A DNA stretch of 64,000 nt. Origin: Janthinobacterium sp. 64. GTDB lineage: Bacteria > Pseudomonadota > Gammaproteobacteria > Burkholderiales > Burkholderiaceae_D. The stretch is taken from assembly GCF_002813325.1 (NCBI RefSeq), contig NZ_PHUG01000001.1, forward strand, positions 1,736,001-1,800,000, written 5' to 3'. A program made the position numbers and the translations under genes. Positions within the stretch are counted from its first letter, which is position 1, and every line of letters begins with the position of its first letter. Below are positions 17,585-26,540 of this stretch, piece by piece. Under the pieces are notes generated by a model, which was given only the letters and a program-made list of their open reading frames with translations, was not told the origin of the DNA and did no database searches.

Positions 17585-18436
17585 ATGAAAACGCTGTCCT
17601 CATTCCTGCGTCTCGCTCTCTCCGCGGCCACCATCGGCGCCGCGCTGATCAGTGCACCCGCACTCGCTGGTCCTTTGTTTACCGTCAACGAAGGTTCCGT
17701 CCCCGGTACCGCAGCCAATCAGGTGGTGGCCGACCGCATCAGCTTTGAATATCACGCGCGCGTCGAACAAACCATCGTTGGCGGTTTAGGTGGCGGCAAC
17801 GACCCCTTCACTGAAACAGGCTTTCTGACCAAGGCCGCTTTCGGCAGCCCGAATGGCGGCAGCATTCCATCGCAACTGAACGCCCTCAATGGCTATGGCA
17901 TGTATGGCCTGTTTACCATCACCGGCCAGGCCGATACGCTCGCTGGCGGGATCCACGCCAACTTTCAAACACTGACCATGACCTTGTACATCGACCCCAA
18001 CCAGGACACGGCACTGTCGATCAGTAACGTGGCAGGCTCGCCGGTGAATGTGGGTGGTGTCTCCGGGGATGACTTTGCGATCGTGACCTACACGCTCGAC
18101 GTGGGCGAAGCCCACATTTTCGCCGGCCTGGCCCAGGGCGACTTCAAGGCTTTGCTTAACGCCACATTGACGCCGCAAGGACAGTTGTTTTTCATCAACC
18201 CCAACCCGTTTTTCCCGCTGGAGTCCCTCAGCGGGAATACGAACAGCTTCATCGGCGGCAGCCTGACCGACAGTTTCGTTGCGATGGCCGATGGTGGCGG
18301 CCTGGAATTATTCCAGGCAGCAGTACCTGAACCAGGCACCATCGCCCTGCTCGGCATCGGCCTGTTTGGCCTGGGCATGACTGCGCGCCGCCAGCAAGGC
18401 GGGCAGCGCCAGCAAGGCGGGCAGCGCCAGGCTTGA
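17585..18436 (+). CDS. PEP-CTERM sorting domain protein
   Basis: An exported protein of 283 residues. An N-terminal signal peptide (about residues 1-28, cleavage after APALA) is followed by a beta-rich domain with no named family. The C-terminus carries the PEP-CTERM signal: VPEPGTIALLGIGLFGLG with the PEP motif, a transmembrane helix, then an Arg-containing cluster. Such proteins are processed by an exosortase and linked to extracellular polysaccharide; the exosortase is not in this window. The tail is unusual: the Arg cluster is extended by QQGGQRQQGGQRQA, encoded by a tandem 18-base repeat (18392-18427). An AAGGAAATGCC region precedes the start, and a clear terminator follows. Confidence 0.85.
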   Translation: MKTLSSFLRLALSAATIGAALISAPALAGPLFTVNEGSVPGTAANQVVADRISFEYHARVEQTIVGGLGGGNDPFTETGFLTKAAFGSPNGGSIPSQLNALNGYGMYGLFTITGQADTLAGGIHANFQTLTMTLYIDPNQDTALSISNVAGSPVNVGGVSGDDFAIVTYTLDVGEAHIFAGLAQGDFKALLNATLTPQGQLFFINPNPFFPLESLSGNTNSFIGGSLTDSFVAMADGGGLELFQAAVPEPGTIALLGIGLFGLGMTARRQQGGQRQQGGQRQA

Positions 18437-18456
18437 CATGCGATCATCCCACCTGA

Positions 18457-18485
18457 AAGCCGCTGATGTCCTCAGCGGCTTTTTT
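18457..18485 (+). terminator. Rho-independent terminator of the PEP-CTERM gene
   Basis: A 10-bp stem (AAGCCGCTGA at 18457-18466 with TCAGCGGCTT at 18472-18481) with a 5-base loop is followed by TTTT, directly downstream of the PEP-CTERM gene. Confidence 0.88.
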
Positions 18486-18514
18486 CGCTGCGGCAACCGG
18501 CAAACCCATGCCGT

Positions 18515-19633
18515 TCACGCAAGCGTTCTGCCGTTGGCCGGCGCCACCAGCAAATCGTGCAGCGGCCGGCGCAAAGAGCGCGCCTGGGCCGCCGGGCCGG
18601 CGCCGATGCGGCCAAGGAACACGGCCCGGTCGAACGCCGCCGCCCCCAACACGGCCTGGCATTGCACGGCCAGCTCCTGCGCCATTTCCTGCATGCCATC
18701 GGTGCGCGAAAAGGCCCGCCGTTCGCGCACATAGCGGGCAAAGATCAGCGGCGTCAGTTCCGGCTGCAACTGCAGGCCCAGCTGCGTGGCCGTCAGCCAG
18801 AAGCGCTGCATGGCCCTGCCCGCCGCCACATAATCGTCGATGTGGCGCGGCGGCGCCTCGGCCAGCAGCACGAAATGCGCAGCGCAATACAGGCCAGGCA
18901 GCAAGTCCATCTGCAGACGCGGGGCAATGGTGCCTCCCAGCCAGGTATTGAAAAAATCCACGCGGCGCCAGCTGTGCATGACCCAGCGCATCAGCCGCGC
19001 CGTCATCGGGTCCACGCCGAGCGCCTGTTCCGGGATGCGGTCGCTGCTGAAGCGCGCGCCCCACTCGATCACGTCGCGGTGTACCTTGTGCGCTTCGGGC
19101 ATGGTCAGGCGCAGCTTCGCATTGTCGAACATCAGGCGCGCGCAGGCCAGGCGCATGCGCCCGCCTTCGAACCATTGCACGCTGTAGCCGGGTGGCAAGC
19201 TGGCCGCCAGCGCCGCCTTTTCGCTGGCGCGCAGACGGCGCGTGCTGAGCCGTCGCCGCTGCACGCTGCGCTGCGGCAGGAAGGCCGCCAGCGGGTCGGG
19301 CAGCATGCCGGGGCTGTCGAGCAAGCGCACGTCAAACGTGGGCAAGGTGTCGGGCAAGCCGCCGCGCCGGCGCGCTTCCATGCGCAAGCCGTGACCGCTG
19401 GCGGCCAGCGCCATACTTTCGAGCAAGGCGCCCAGCGACAGCTGGCTGGGATGGCCGTCGAGGTCGTACACGCAGTGGCTGCGCGTATCGAAACCATGCA
19501 CGACGACATGGCGCGGGCCCACGACTTCAAAGCGCCACGGCTGCGTGTTGTCGCCGCTGGGGGCCCAGCGCGCCTGGTCGAGGATGTTTTCCAGCACAGA
19601 ATCGATCTGCGCGATCTGCGGTGCTTGCGCCAT
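18515..19633 (-). CDS. Nitroreductase-family FMN oxidoreductase paired with a ThiF-like E1 enzyme
   Basis: A 372-residue protein whose N-terminal part carries the nitroreductase FMN-binding signature (RWAPSGDNTQPWRFEV, residues about 22-37) and whose C-terminal half continues the fold (AAHFVLLAE, QRFWLTATQLGLQLQPELTP, FLGRIGAGPAA). The middle is longer than in simple nitroreductases. Similar proteins are sometimes annotated MoeY. Its ATG directly abuts the stop of the upstream ThiF-like gene (TAAATG), so the two are almost certainly cotranslated. An E1-like adenylating enzyme plus a flavin oxidoreductase recalls azole-forming peptide-modification pairs, but no precursor peptide or biosynthetic genes are visible, so the pathway is open. 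Confidence 0.75.
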   Translation of the reverse strand: MAQAPQIAQIDSVLENILDQARWAPSGDNTQPWRFEVVGPRHVVVHGFDTRSHCVYDLDGHPSQLSLGALLESMALAASGHGLRMEARRRGGLPDTLPTFDVRLLDSPGMLPDPLAAFLPQRSVQRRRLSTRRLRASEKAALAASLPPGYSVQWFEGGRMRLACARLMFDNAKLRLTMPEAHKVHRDVIEWGARFSSDRIPEQALGVDPMTARLMRWVMHSWRRVDFFNTWLGGTIAPRLQMDLLPGLYCAAHFVLLAEAPPRHIDDYVAAGRAMQRFWLTATQLGLQLQPELTPLIFARYVRERRAFSRTDGMQEMAQELAVQCQAVLGAAAFDRAVFLGRIGAGPAAQARSLRRPLHDLLVAPANGRTLA

Positions 19634-20503
19634 TTATGCCCCCTGCGCCGCGCGGCGCCGCTTGATGATGGCCATCGTCAGGCGTTGCAGCGGATGCCGG
19701 TTGCCACCGGGACGCCAGGTACGCACGAGCTTGTTGCGGTAGGCGTCGAAATGCATGCCGTGCGGCGCCGCCATCACCTTGCCGCGTTTTAACAAAATTT
19801 TCAGAGCTTCCGTGGCGGCCGCGCCCGCGCACAGCTGGCAACCCATGATGGTCGACGGTCCGCGCCGCTCCTTCAGGTTGATGGCCGACGGGTCGACCAG
19901 GTAGGGGCCGTGCAAGCCCGCCGGTGCCAGCCCGACGAGAAAGCGCAGCGCTTTTTCTTCCTCGGGCAAGTCGCCCCAGCCAAAATACTCTTCGAACGTC
20001 ATGCCGCCGGGCATGAAGCTGAGCACGGCCGTGCCCATGCCCAGCGGTGCGGCCGTGATGGCGGGGATGCCCAGCCGCGCACAGGTGGCGAAGGTGGCCT
20101 GGCGCGCAGGAAAGGCAAAGAAATCCAGGCCGTCCACATACAGGTCGACACCGGCAAAAAACTCGGCCAGGTTGCTGTCGTGTATGCCGTCAGGAAATTG
20201 TTTAATCTCAAGTTCGGGATTGATGTCCATCGCCATCTGCGCCAGCACGGCCACCTTGGGCTGGCCCAGGGTGGACATCATGGCGCCCGCCTGGCGGTTG
20301 AAGTTGGCGATATCGAAGGTGTCGAAATCGGCAATGTGAAAAGCGCCGATGCCCAGCCGCGCCAGGGTCAGCAAATGCACGCCGCCCACGCCGCCCATGC
20401 CGGCAATGGCCACGCGCTTGCCACGCAAGCTGTTTTGCTCCGCCTGCGTGACCCAGCCCAGGTTGCGGGCAAATGCCGCGTGATACGAAAAACCGTCTGT
20501 CAT
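19634..20503 (-). CDS. ThiF/MoeB/E1-like adenylyltransferase
   Basis: A 289-residue E1-type enzyme, expected to adenylate a carrier protein or peptide C-terminus. The Rossmann ATP-binding loop is VAIAGMGGVGGVHLLTLARLG, with the following DFDTFDIANFNRQ matching the D-x-N-x-x-R-Q ATP/Mg site. The paired CxxC zinc motifs of MoeB/ThiF are not evident: only one GCQLC is seen, and the usual crossover catalytic cysteine is not obvious, as in several non-canonical E1s. ATG 20503 was chosen over GTG 20509 because GAGG is then properly spaced. Its stop abuts the nitroreductase start. Natural substrate unknown. Confidence 0.82.
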   Translation of the reverse strand: MTDGFSYHAAFARNLGWVTQAEQNSLRGKRVAIAGMGGVGGVHLLTLARLGIGAFHIADFDTFDIANFNRQAGAMMSTLGQPKVAVLAQMAMDINPELEIKQFPDGIHDSNLAEFFAGVDLYVDGLDFFAFPARQATFATCARLGIPAITAAPLGMGTAVLSFMPGGMTFEEYFGWGDLPEEEKALRFLVGLAPAGLHGPYLVDPSAINLKERRGPSTIMGCQLCAGAAATEALKILLKRGKVMAAPHGMHFDAYRNKLVRTWRPGGNRHPLQRLTMAIIKRRRAAQGA

Positions 20504-20590
20504 GCTCACCTCTTCTGTGCGTCCCTTGCGGACGAAAAAGTTTGGACAGGTGAGCCGAGGATAAGTTCCCCGTATGACAGAAAAAAGTGC

Positions 20591-22174
20591 TTAGCGCGTC
20601 AGGCGCCGCGCCGCAGGCACACTGCGCTGTAGCGCCGCCGCTGCCGGCGCCGCTGCGCCCACCTTGAACACGCTGACGATCTGCGCCAGCCCGGCCGCCT
20701 GCTCGTTCATGGCTTGCGCCGCCGCCGACGCCTGCTCGACCAGGGCCGAGTTTTGCTGCGTCATGTTATCCATCTCGACGATGGCCTGATTGATCTGCTC
20801 GATGCCGGCGCTCTGCTCGGCGCTGGCCGAGGAAATCTCGGCCACGATATCGGTCACATGCTGCACGCTGGAAACGACTTTTTCCATCGTCTCGCCCGCC
20901 AGCGCCACGAGTTTTTCACCGGCACCTACTTGCTCGGCGGAACTGTCGATCAATTGCTTGATTTCCTTGGCCGCGGCAGCCGAACGCTGCGCCAGGTTGC
21001 GCACTTCGCTGGCCACGACGGCAAAGCCACGGCCCTGCTCGCCCGCGCGCGCCGCTTCCACGGCCGCATTCAGGGCCAAAATATTCGTCTGGAAGGCGAT
21101 GCCGTCGATGACGGCGATGATGTCGCCGATCTTTTTCGACGAGGCATTGATGGCGCCCATGGTGTCGACCACCTGGCTCACCACGCCGCCCGCCTGCGTC
21201 GCCACTTGCGAGGCAGAAATGGCCAGCTGGTTGGCCTGGCGCGCATTGTCCGCATTCTGGCGCACGGTCGAGGTCATCTCTTCCATGGTCGAGGCCGTTT
21301 CTTCCAGCGATCCCGCCTGCTGTTCCGTACGCGCCGACAGGTCGTGGTTGCCCGAGGCAATCTCGCCCGACGCCGTGGAAATGGCATCGGCATCGTTGCG
21401 CACCTGGCTCACCAGATGGGCCAGGTTGTCGCGCATGGCCTTGATCGCCATCAACAGGCTGTCCGTGTCGCCAGGGCGCGTGTCGATGTGCGTGGTCAGG
21501 TCGCCCTTGGCGATTTGCGCCACGATGGCCGCTGCATAGTCGGGTTCGCCACCGAGTTGGCCCAGGATGCGGCGCAGCATCAGGGCTGCCAGGCCGCCCA
21601 CCACCAGCATCAGCGCGCCGCCGATGGCCAGCAGCACGCCGGCCTGGGCCCAGAACTTGTGGTTGATGTCATCGATGTAGGTGCCCGTGCCGATCAGCCA
21701 GTCCCACGGCGCAAATTTCACCACGGCATACATCTTCGCCACCGGGTCTTTCACGCCGGGACGCGTGCCATCCGCCTGCACCAGGCCGATGCGGCTGCTG
21801 GCCAGGGCCACGCGGTAGCGGTCGCCCGACTGCTTCATGTTCTTTTGCGGCGTGCCGATGCGCGCAGGATTTGGGTGTACGTACAACAAGTCGGTGCTGA
21901 AATCGCGCACGAAATAATACATCTCATCCTTGACGAAGCTGCCGATGGCCAGCTTGGCCTGCTGCTGGGCCTGTTCACGCGTGAGCTTGCCCGACTGTTC
22001 CTGCGCATACGCCTTTTCCACCGAGGCATTGGCCAATTCCACCAGCACCGTCAATTGCTCGACCCTTTCCGCCATCATGGTCTGGCGCAGGGAGTACAAG
22101 GAGAATGAAGCGATGAGGACGATGCCCAGCAAGGTGCTGAAACACAGGAGAAGAATGCGCGAACGGAGTGTCAT
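20591..22174 (-). CDS. Methyl-accepting chemotaxis protein with a periplasmic Cache sensor
   Basis: A 527-residue chemoreceptor. An N-terminal transmembrane helix (about residues 5-30) leads to a single-Cache sensor domain (about 35-185; [20 protein letters not shown] and [18 protein letters not shown] are typical). A second helix (about 190-212), a HAMP linker and the signalling hairpin follow, with conserved [24 protein letters not shown]-like and [20 protein letters not shown] tip motifs. There is no C-terminal CheR-binding pentapeptide. Its ligand is probably a small organic acid, judging by the Cache type. The promoter has a perfect TATAAT and a striking palindrome. It is not in a che operon. 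Confidence 0.94.
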   Translation of the reverse strand: MTLRSRILLLCFSTLLGIVLIASFSLYSLRQTMMAERVEQLTVLVELANASVEKAYAQEQSGKLTREQAQQQAKLAIGSFVKDEMYYFVRDFSTDLLYVHPNPARIGTPQKNMKQSGDRYRVALASSRIGLVQADGTRPGVKDPVAKMYAVVKFAPWDWLIGTGTYIDDINHKFWAQAGVLLAIGGALMLVVGGLAALMLRRILGQLGGEPDYAAAIVAQIAKGDLTTHIDTRPGDTDSLLMAIKAMRDNLAHLVSQVRNDADAISTASGEIASGNHDLSARTEQQAGSLEETASTMEEMTSTVRQNADNARQANQLAISASQVATQAGGVVSQVVDTMGAINASSKKIGDIIAVIDGIAFQTNILALNAAVEAARAGEQGRGFAVVASEVRNLAQRSAAAAKEIKQLIDSSAEQVGAGEKLVALAGETMEKVVSSVQHVTDIVAEISSASAEQSAGIEQINQAIVEMDNMTQQNSALVEQASAAAQAMNEQAAGLAQIVSVFKVGAAAPAAAALQRSVPAARRLTR

Positions 22175-22203
22175 GGGAGCCTGGGTAAAGAATAAAATGT
22201 GGA

Positions 22204-22229
22204 ATTATAAACAATTTCCATATGGAAAT
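22204..22229 (-). promoter_or_regulatory. Chemoreceptor promoter with a 16-base perfect palindrome
   Basis: On the minus strand a perfect TATAAT (22209-22204) lies 30 bases before the chemoreceptor start. Just upstream is the palindrome ATTTCCATATGGAAAT (22214-22229), overlapping the region where the -35 box should be; the -35 itself is weak. This looks like an operator or activator site. Confidence 0.55.
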
Positions 22230-22239
22230 CTTTTCAGAA

Positions 22240-22292
22240 AAGCAAAGCGGGCGTCGCTACCAAGCTGATGCCCGGCAGGCACCGCCCGCTTT
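22240..22292 (-). terminator. Terminator downstream of the 65-residue protein gene
   Basis: Arms AAAGCGGGCG (22244-22253) and CGCCCGCTTT (22283-22292) pair perfectly across a 29-base loop. Read on the minus strand, the stem is followed by GCTTTTC, placing it after the small gene at 22319-22516. Confidence 0.7.
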
Positions 22293-22318
22293 GTTCCTGC
22301 TCGCTTGTTACTGGCGGA

Positions 22319-22516
22319 TCACGCCAGCGCTTCCTTGGCCGCCTCTTCCGGGGTCAAACCATCGTAGAACTGGTCGGTAAACCACTCGACCTGCTCTTCG
22401 ATGTGATCTTGCGCCTGCGCCACAGTGGCGCCGCCGGCCACCAGGAAACCTTCGACTTCGATACACCAGTTGATCAATTCCAGGGTTTCCGGATCGAGTT
22501 CTTCTTTCTTAGCCAT
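22319..22516 (-). CDS. Small acidic conserved hypothetical protein
   Basis: A 65-residue acidic helical protein with two predicted helices (ELDPETLELINWCIEVEGFL and TVAQAQDHIEEQVEWFTDQF) and a short LTPEEAAKEALA tail. It has no signal peptide or membrane segment. An AAGGAAA site precedes ATG 22516, and a terminator follows, so it is a separate transcription unit. I recognise no functional family. Confidence 0.75.
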   Translation of the reverse strand: MAKKEELDPETLELINWCIEVEGFLVAGGATVAQAQDHIEEQVEWFTDQFYDGLTPEEAAKEALA

Positions 22517-22609
22517 CGTATTTCCTTGCTTGTCAAATTGCGATCACATCAATAAGCAGCAGTTTAACAGCTTCGCCACGTTGCCGCCCCTGCGTTTCAA
22601 CAATGAAGA

Positions 22610-25453
22610 TTACTTTACTGCAACATTCTTGCGTTCCGGGTACATTACCACCTGCACATAGTTGTGCATGTCCAGGTAGCGCTGCGCCGCCTGTTTGATG
22701 GCTTGCGGCGTGAGGGCGCGCACGCGCTGCTCGTAGCGCAGGATCTGCGCCGGGTCGCGGCCCTGCGTCACCGAACCCATCAACTGACTCATCCAGTAAC
22801 GGTTTTCGCGCAGCGACTTTTGCTGGCGCGTGATCCAGTTCAGCTTGACTTTTTCCAGGTCGGCCGCCGATGGTCCGTCGGCCTTCATCTTGTTCATTTC
22901 AGCAAACGCGGCAGCGATTACCTTGTCCACGTTTTCGGGCCCCGTCGGCAAGTTCAGCGCCACCGAATAATGGCCGTACGGATGCTGGCCCATGGAAGTT
23001 TCGAAGCCGCCGCCGTAGATCATGCTCATCTTTTCACGCAGCACTTCGATGACTTTCAGGTTCAGCACCTCGCCCAGCGCCTGCAAGGTCAGCTTCTGCT
23101 CGTCCGAATACGCCACGTCGCCATTGAAGGTGATGGAAATCGTGCTTTTGGGCTCGCTGCCCATGTAGATATCTTTCTTGACGATCCCGCTCACCGGGCG
23201 CATGCCCACGTCGCGGTAGGCGTGCGCCACTTCGCCCACGGGCAAGGTGCCCAGGTAGCTGGCGATCAGCGGCTTGATCTTGTCGAGCTCGAAGCTGCCT
23301 GCAAAAATAAAGGTCATGTCGCGCGCGCTGGAAAAGCGCTGGCGGAAGATGTCCAGCGAGCGGTCCAGGCCCACCTTGTCGAAATCGGCCGCGCGCGGCA
23401 CGCCATCGACGCGCGGGTTGTCGCCAAACGTGGCGTGCTGGACGGTATCGTAAAACACGGCTTCCGGCTGCGCCATGCTGTTTTTTGCCAGGTCCTGCTG
23501 CTTGCCGATGAAGGACTGGTACAGGCCCGCATCCTTGCGCACCTCATGGAAATACAGGGTCACGAGTTGCAGCATGGCTTCCACGTCGGCGCTGCTGGCC
23601 GAGCCACCAAAGCCTTCGCTCAGTTCGCCCAGCGAAGCGCCCACATTGACCGTCTTGCCGGCCAACACCTTTTGCAAGTCCAGCGGCGCCAGATCCTTCA
23701 AGCCCATGCTGCCGACCACGGCGCTGGCATAGCGGGCGTTATAGATGTCGGCGTCGCCGAACAGCGACTGGCCGCCGAAGCGGGTCGAGCCCATCAGCAC
23801 CTGGTCATTCTTGAAATCCGTCGGTTTGAGCAGCACGCGCACGCCATTGCCCAGGGTCAGTTCCGTGACGCCGATGGCGCTATTGAGCTTTTCAGCGACG
23901 ATGCTGCCGCCGGCCGGCGGACCATCCATCAGCTTGCTGGCCAGCACTTTTTCCGTGCGCGGCTCGACCTTTTGCCGCTCGGCTTGCGCCACCGCGTCGA
24001 GCAATTGCTGCTGCGTCGGCACAGCCGAACCCGTATCGCCTGCTTTCGGCTCGGCGCCCATGAAGACGACGAGTTTCTTTTGCTGGTCGGGAATCACCCT
24101 GGCGACAGTCTCATTGACTTCCTGCAAGGTTACCTGCGGCAAGAGTTCCTGCGCGTACAGCAATTCATTGGCGATGCCGGGGATGGCTTCCTGCTCCAGG
24201 AAGTTGCGCGAATACTCGGCCACAAAACCGGCAGAATCGGACTTGTCGCGTTCGCTGTGCGCGCGCTCGTAATTGCGCAGCATGTTCTTGCGCGCGCGGT
24301 CCAGCTCATCCTGGCTGAAACCGAAACGGCGCGCCCGCTCATCTTCCTGCACCAGCGCATCAACGGCCGGCTGCACGCCGCCCTTGCCCAGCAAGGCATA
24401 CGCGCTGAACGATTCGTAGCCACGCACCAGCTTGCCCATGCTGCTGCCGCCCTGAATGAAGGGCGGGTTCGCCTGCTGCGTCAATTCCTGCATGCGCGCG
24501 CTGAGCATCTGGCCATACAGGTTTTCGATCATCTGACGGCGGTAATCGGCAATGGTGACGGCCTCTTGCGCGGCGCGGATCGGATAGCGGATGAAGACGG
24601 TGTCGTCCGGCGCTTCCTTGTCCGTGATCACCAGCGCTTCCGTCTGCGAGCGCTGCGGCACTTCCGCATACAGGCGCGGCCGCGGTTGCGCGGGGTTTTT
24701 CAGCTTGCCGAAATGCTGCTGGATCAGTTTTTCAGCCTGTTTCGGCTCCACGTCACCGACCACCATCACGGCCATCAGGTCGGGCCGGTACCAATCCTTG
24801 TAGAAACGCTTGATGGCTTCCGGCTTGAACGTTTTCAAGACGGCTTCCTTGCCGATCGGCATGCGCTCGGCATAACGCGAACCGTTCAGCAGCTTCGGAT
24901 ACAGCACCTTGTTCATGCGGTCGCTGGCGCCCTTGCCCAGGCGCGCCTCTTCCAGCACGATGCCGCGCTCGCTGTTGATGTCGGCCGGATTGAACTTCAA
25001 GCCATGCGCCCAGTCTTCCAGCACGAGAAAACCCTTTTCCAGGTTTTCCTTCTTGTTCGTCGGAATCGGCAGCACGTACACGGTTTCATCGAAGCTCGTG
25101 TAGGCGTTCAGGTCGGCGCCGAACTTCACGCCGATCGATTGCAAATACGAAATCAGTTCATTGCGCTTGAAATGCGTGGAGCCATTGAAGGCCATGTGTT
25201 CCGTGAAATGCGCCAGGCCTTGCTGGTCGTCATCTTCCAGGATGGAACCGGCTTTCACCACCAGGCGCAATTCCACTTTCTGCGCGGGACGGGCATTTTT
25301 CTTGATGTAATAGGTCAAGCCATTCGGCAATTTTCCTACAGTCACTTCTGGTGCCAGCGGCAGGGGATCGCTCAAACGGATTTCCGCCTGGGCCATGCAG
25401 GCGCACGCCAGCAAGACGGCGCCCGAGATCAGGCGTAATTTACTCAGCTTCAT
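22610..25453 (-). CDS. M16 family zinc metallopeptidase (pitrilysin/PqqL-like), exported
   Basis: A 947-residue metalloprotease. A signal peptide (residues 1-23, ending in CACMAQA) directs it to the periplasm. The inverted zinc motif HxxEH is intact (HFTEH, near residue 82), and the second zinc glutamate is expected in the following RGIVLEEARLGKG region (about 150). Four M16 repeats are arranged as two active/inactive pairs, as in PqqL; the later repeat is recognisable from NLPTGPENVDKV. It probably degrades periplasmic or imported peptides. The gene is monocistronic and diverges from the FMN-riboswitch/ribB unit. Confidence 0.92.
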   Translation of the reverse strand: MKLSKLRLISGAVLLACACMAQAEIRLSDPLPLAPEVTVGKLPNGLTYYIKKNARPAQKVELRLVVKAGSILEDDDQQGLAHFTEHMAFNGSTHFKRNELISYLQSIGVKFGADLNAYTSFDETVYVLPIPTNKKENLEKGFLVLEDWAHGLKFNPADINSERGIVLEEARLGKGASDRMNKVLYPKLLNGSRYAERMPIGKEAVLKTFKPEAIKRFYKDWYRPDLMAVMVVGDVEPKQAEKLIQQHFGKLKNPAQPRPRLYAEVPQRSQTEALVITDKEAPDDTVFIRYPIRAAQEAVTIADYRRQMIENLYGQMLSARMQELTQQANPPFIQGGSSMGKLVRGYESFSAYALLGKGGVQPAVDALVQEDERARRFGFSQDELDRARKNMLRNYERAHSERDKSDSAGFVAEYSRNFLEQEAIPGIANELLYAQELLPQVTLQEVNETVARVIPDQQKKLVVFMGAEPKAGDTGSAVPTQQQLLDAVAQAERQKVEPRTEKVLASKLMDGPPAGGSIVAEKLNSAIGVTELTLGNGVRVLLKPTDFKNDQVLMGSTRFGGQSLFGDADIYNARYASAVVGSMGLKDLAPLDLQKVLAGKTVNVGASLGELSEGFGGSASSADVEAMLQLVTLYFHEVRKDAGLYQSFIGKQQDLAKNSMAQPEAVFYDTVQHATFGDNPRVDGVPRAADFDKVGLDRSLDIFRQRFSSARDMTFIFAGSFELDKIKPLIASYLGTLPVGEVAHAYRDVGMRPVSGIVKKDIYMGSEPKSTISITFNGDVAYSDEQKLTLQALGEVLNLKVIEVLREKMSMIYGGGFETSMGQHPYGHYSVALNLPTGPENVDKVIAAAFAEMNKMKADGPSAADLEKVKLNWITRQQKSLRENRYWMSQLMGSVTQGRDPAQILRYEQRVRALTPQAIKQAAQRYLDMHNYVQVVMYPERKNVAVK

Positions 25454-25641
25454 GTATTCTCAACGGTAAGATTCAGTAGGCATACCTTACACTGAAATCG
25501 TCTTTCCGCCATTAAAAACAGCTTAGGAAAAACGGCTTTCCCCAGGCAACTTCGCCGAATGACAAACTCAACAGTGACCTGCCAGCTTTTTTCAGTTGTG
25601 CTAAAGTATTGCCGCCGGTCATGTGGACCGGCACAACAATA

Positions 25642-25786
25642 CGTCTTCGGGGCGGGGTGCGATTCCCCACCGGCGGTAAGACCGGCAACGGTCAAGCCCG
25701 CGAGCGCCTGTCAAACGTCGTTTGGCAGGGTCAGCAGATCTGGTGTGACTCCAGAGCCGACGGTATAGTCCGGATGAAAGAAGATG
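25642..25786 (+). promoter_or_regulatory. FMN riboswitch (RFN element)
   Basis: All the conserved blocks of the FMN aptamer are present in order: CTTCGGGGCGGGGTG, the GATTCCCCACCGGCGGTA block, AGCCCGCGAGC, GGTCAGCAGATCTGGTG, CCAGAGCCGACGGT and the closing ATAGTCCGGATGAAAGAAG. It lies 100 bases upstream of ribB. FMN binding should reduce ribB expression. A short CGCT/AGCG pairing around the ribB ribosome-binding site (about 25863-25878) suggests translational control, but this is inferred. Confidence 0.97.
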
Positions 25787-25885
25787 TGCAGTAAACGCGA
25801 TTGTCCGCTCGACCTGTCGATGCGGCCTGCTGCGTCTATTCGCTTGCCCTGTTGCGTTTTTCGCTGATGCGAGGAGCGTTTCACC

Positions 25886-26533
25886 ATGTTAGTCAACAGC
25901 TATACCCTGCTTTCCAGCGACCTCGAAGGTCGCATCCAATCCGCCCTGGCCGCCATGCGCGCCGGCATTCCCGTCATCCTGCTCGACGATTTCGACCGTG
26001 AAAACGAAGCCGACCTGATCCTGTCTGCCGAGAAACTCACGAATGAAACCATGGCCCTCTTGATCCGCGAATGCAGCGGCATCGTCTGCCTGTGCCTGCC
26101 CACCGACGTCGTCAGCGCGCTGGAATTGCCGCCCATGTCGCCCGACAACGGCAGCCGCTACGGCACGCCGTTTACGGTTTCCATCGAGGCGCGCGACGGC
26201 GTCACGACGGGCGTGTCGGCCGCCGACCGGGTCACCACCATCCGCGCCGCCATCGCGCCGAACGCCAAGCCGGCCGACCTGGTGCGCCCCGGCCACGTCT
26301 TTCCCCTGCGCGCCGCGCCCGGTGGCGTGCTCGAGCGCCGTGGCCACACGGAAGGCTCCGTCGACCTGTCGCGCATGGCGGGCCTGAACCCGGCCGCCGT
26401 GCTGTGCGAGCTGATGAATCCGGACGGCAGCATGATGCGCGGCGACGATATCGAGCGCTTCGCCGAACTGCACGGCATGCCGATACTCACCATCGAAGAA
26501 CTGGTGGAATGGCGCAGCACGCGCGAACAGTAA
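25886..26533 (+). CDS. ribB: 3,4-dihydroxy-2-butanone-4-phosphate synthase RibB
   Basis: RibB converts ribulose 5-phosphate to 3,4-dihydroxy-2-butanone 4-phosphate and formate, the carbohydrate branch of riboflavin synthesis. The stand-alone form of 215 residues matches E. coli RibB. The metal- and substrate-binding motif [12 protein letters not shown] is intact, as are [12 protein letters not shown], the TPFTVSIEA strand and GHVFPLRA followed by [11 protein letters not shown]. There is no fused GTP cyclohydrolase II domain. A GAGGAG ribosome-binding site precedes ATG 25886. The FMN riboswitch upstream gives end-product feedback. Confidence 0.97.
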   Translation: MLVNSYTLLSSDLEGRIQSALAAMRAGIPVILLDDFDRENEADLILSAEKLTNETMALLIRECSGIVCLCLPTDVVSALELPPMSPDNGSRYGTPFTVSIEARDGVTTGVSAADRVTTIRAAIAPNAKPADLVRPGHVFPLRAAPGGVLERRGHTEGSVDLSRMAGLNPAAVLCELMNPDGSMMRGDDIERFAELHGMPILTIEELVEWRSTREQ

Positions 26534-26540
26534 GCGCTCT

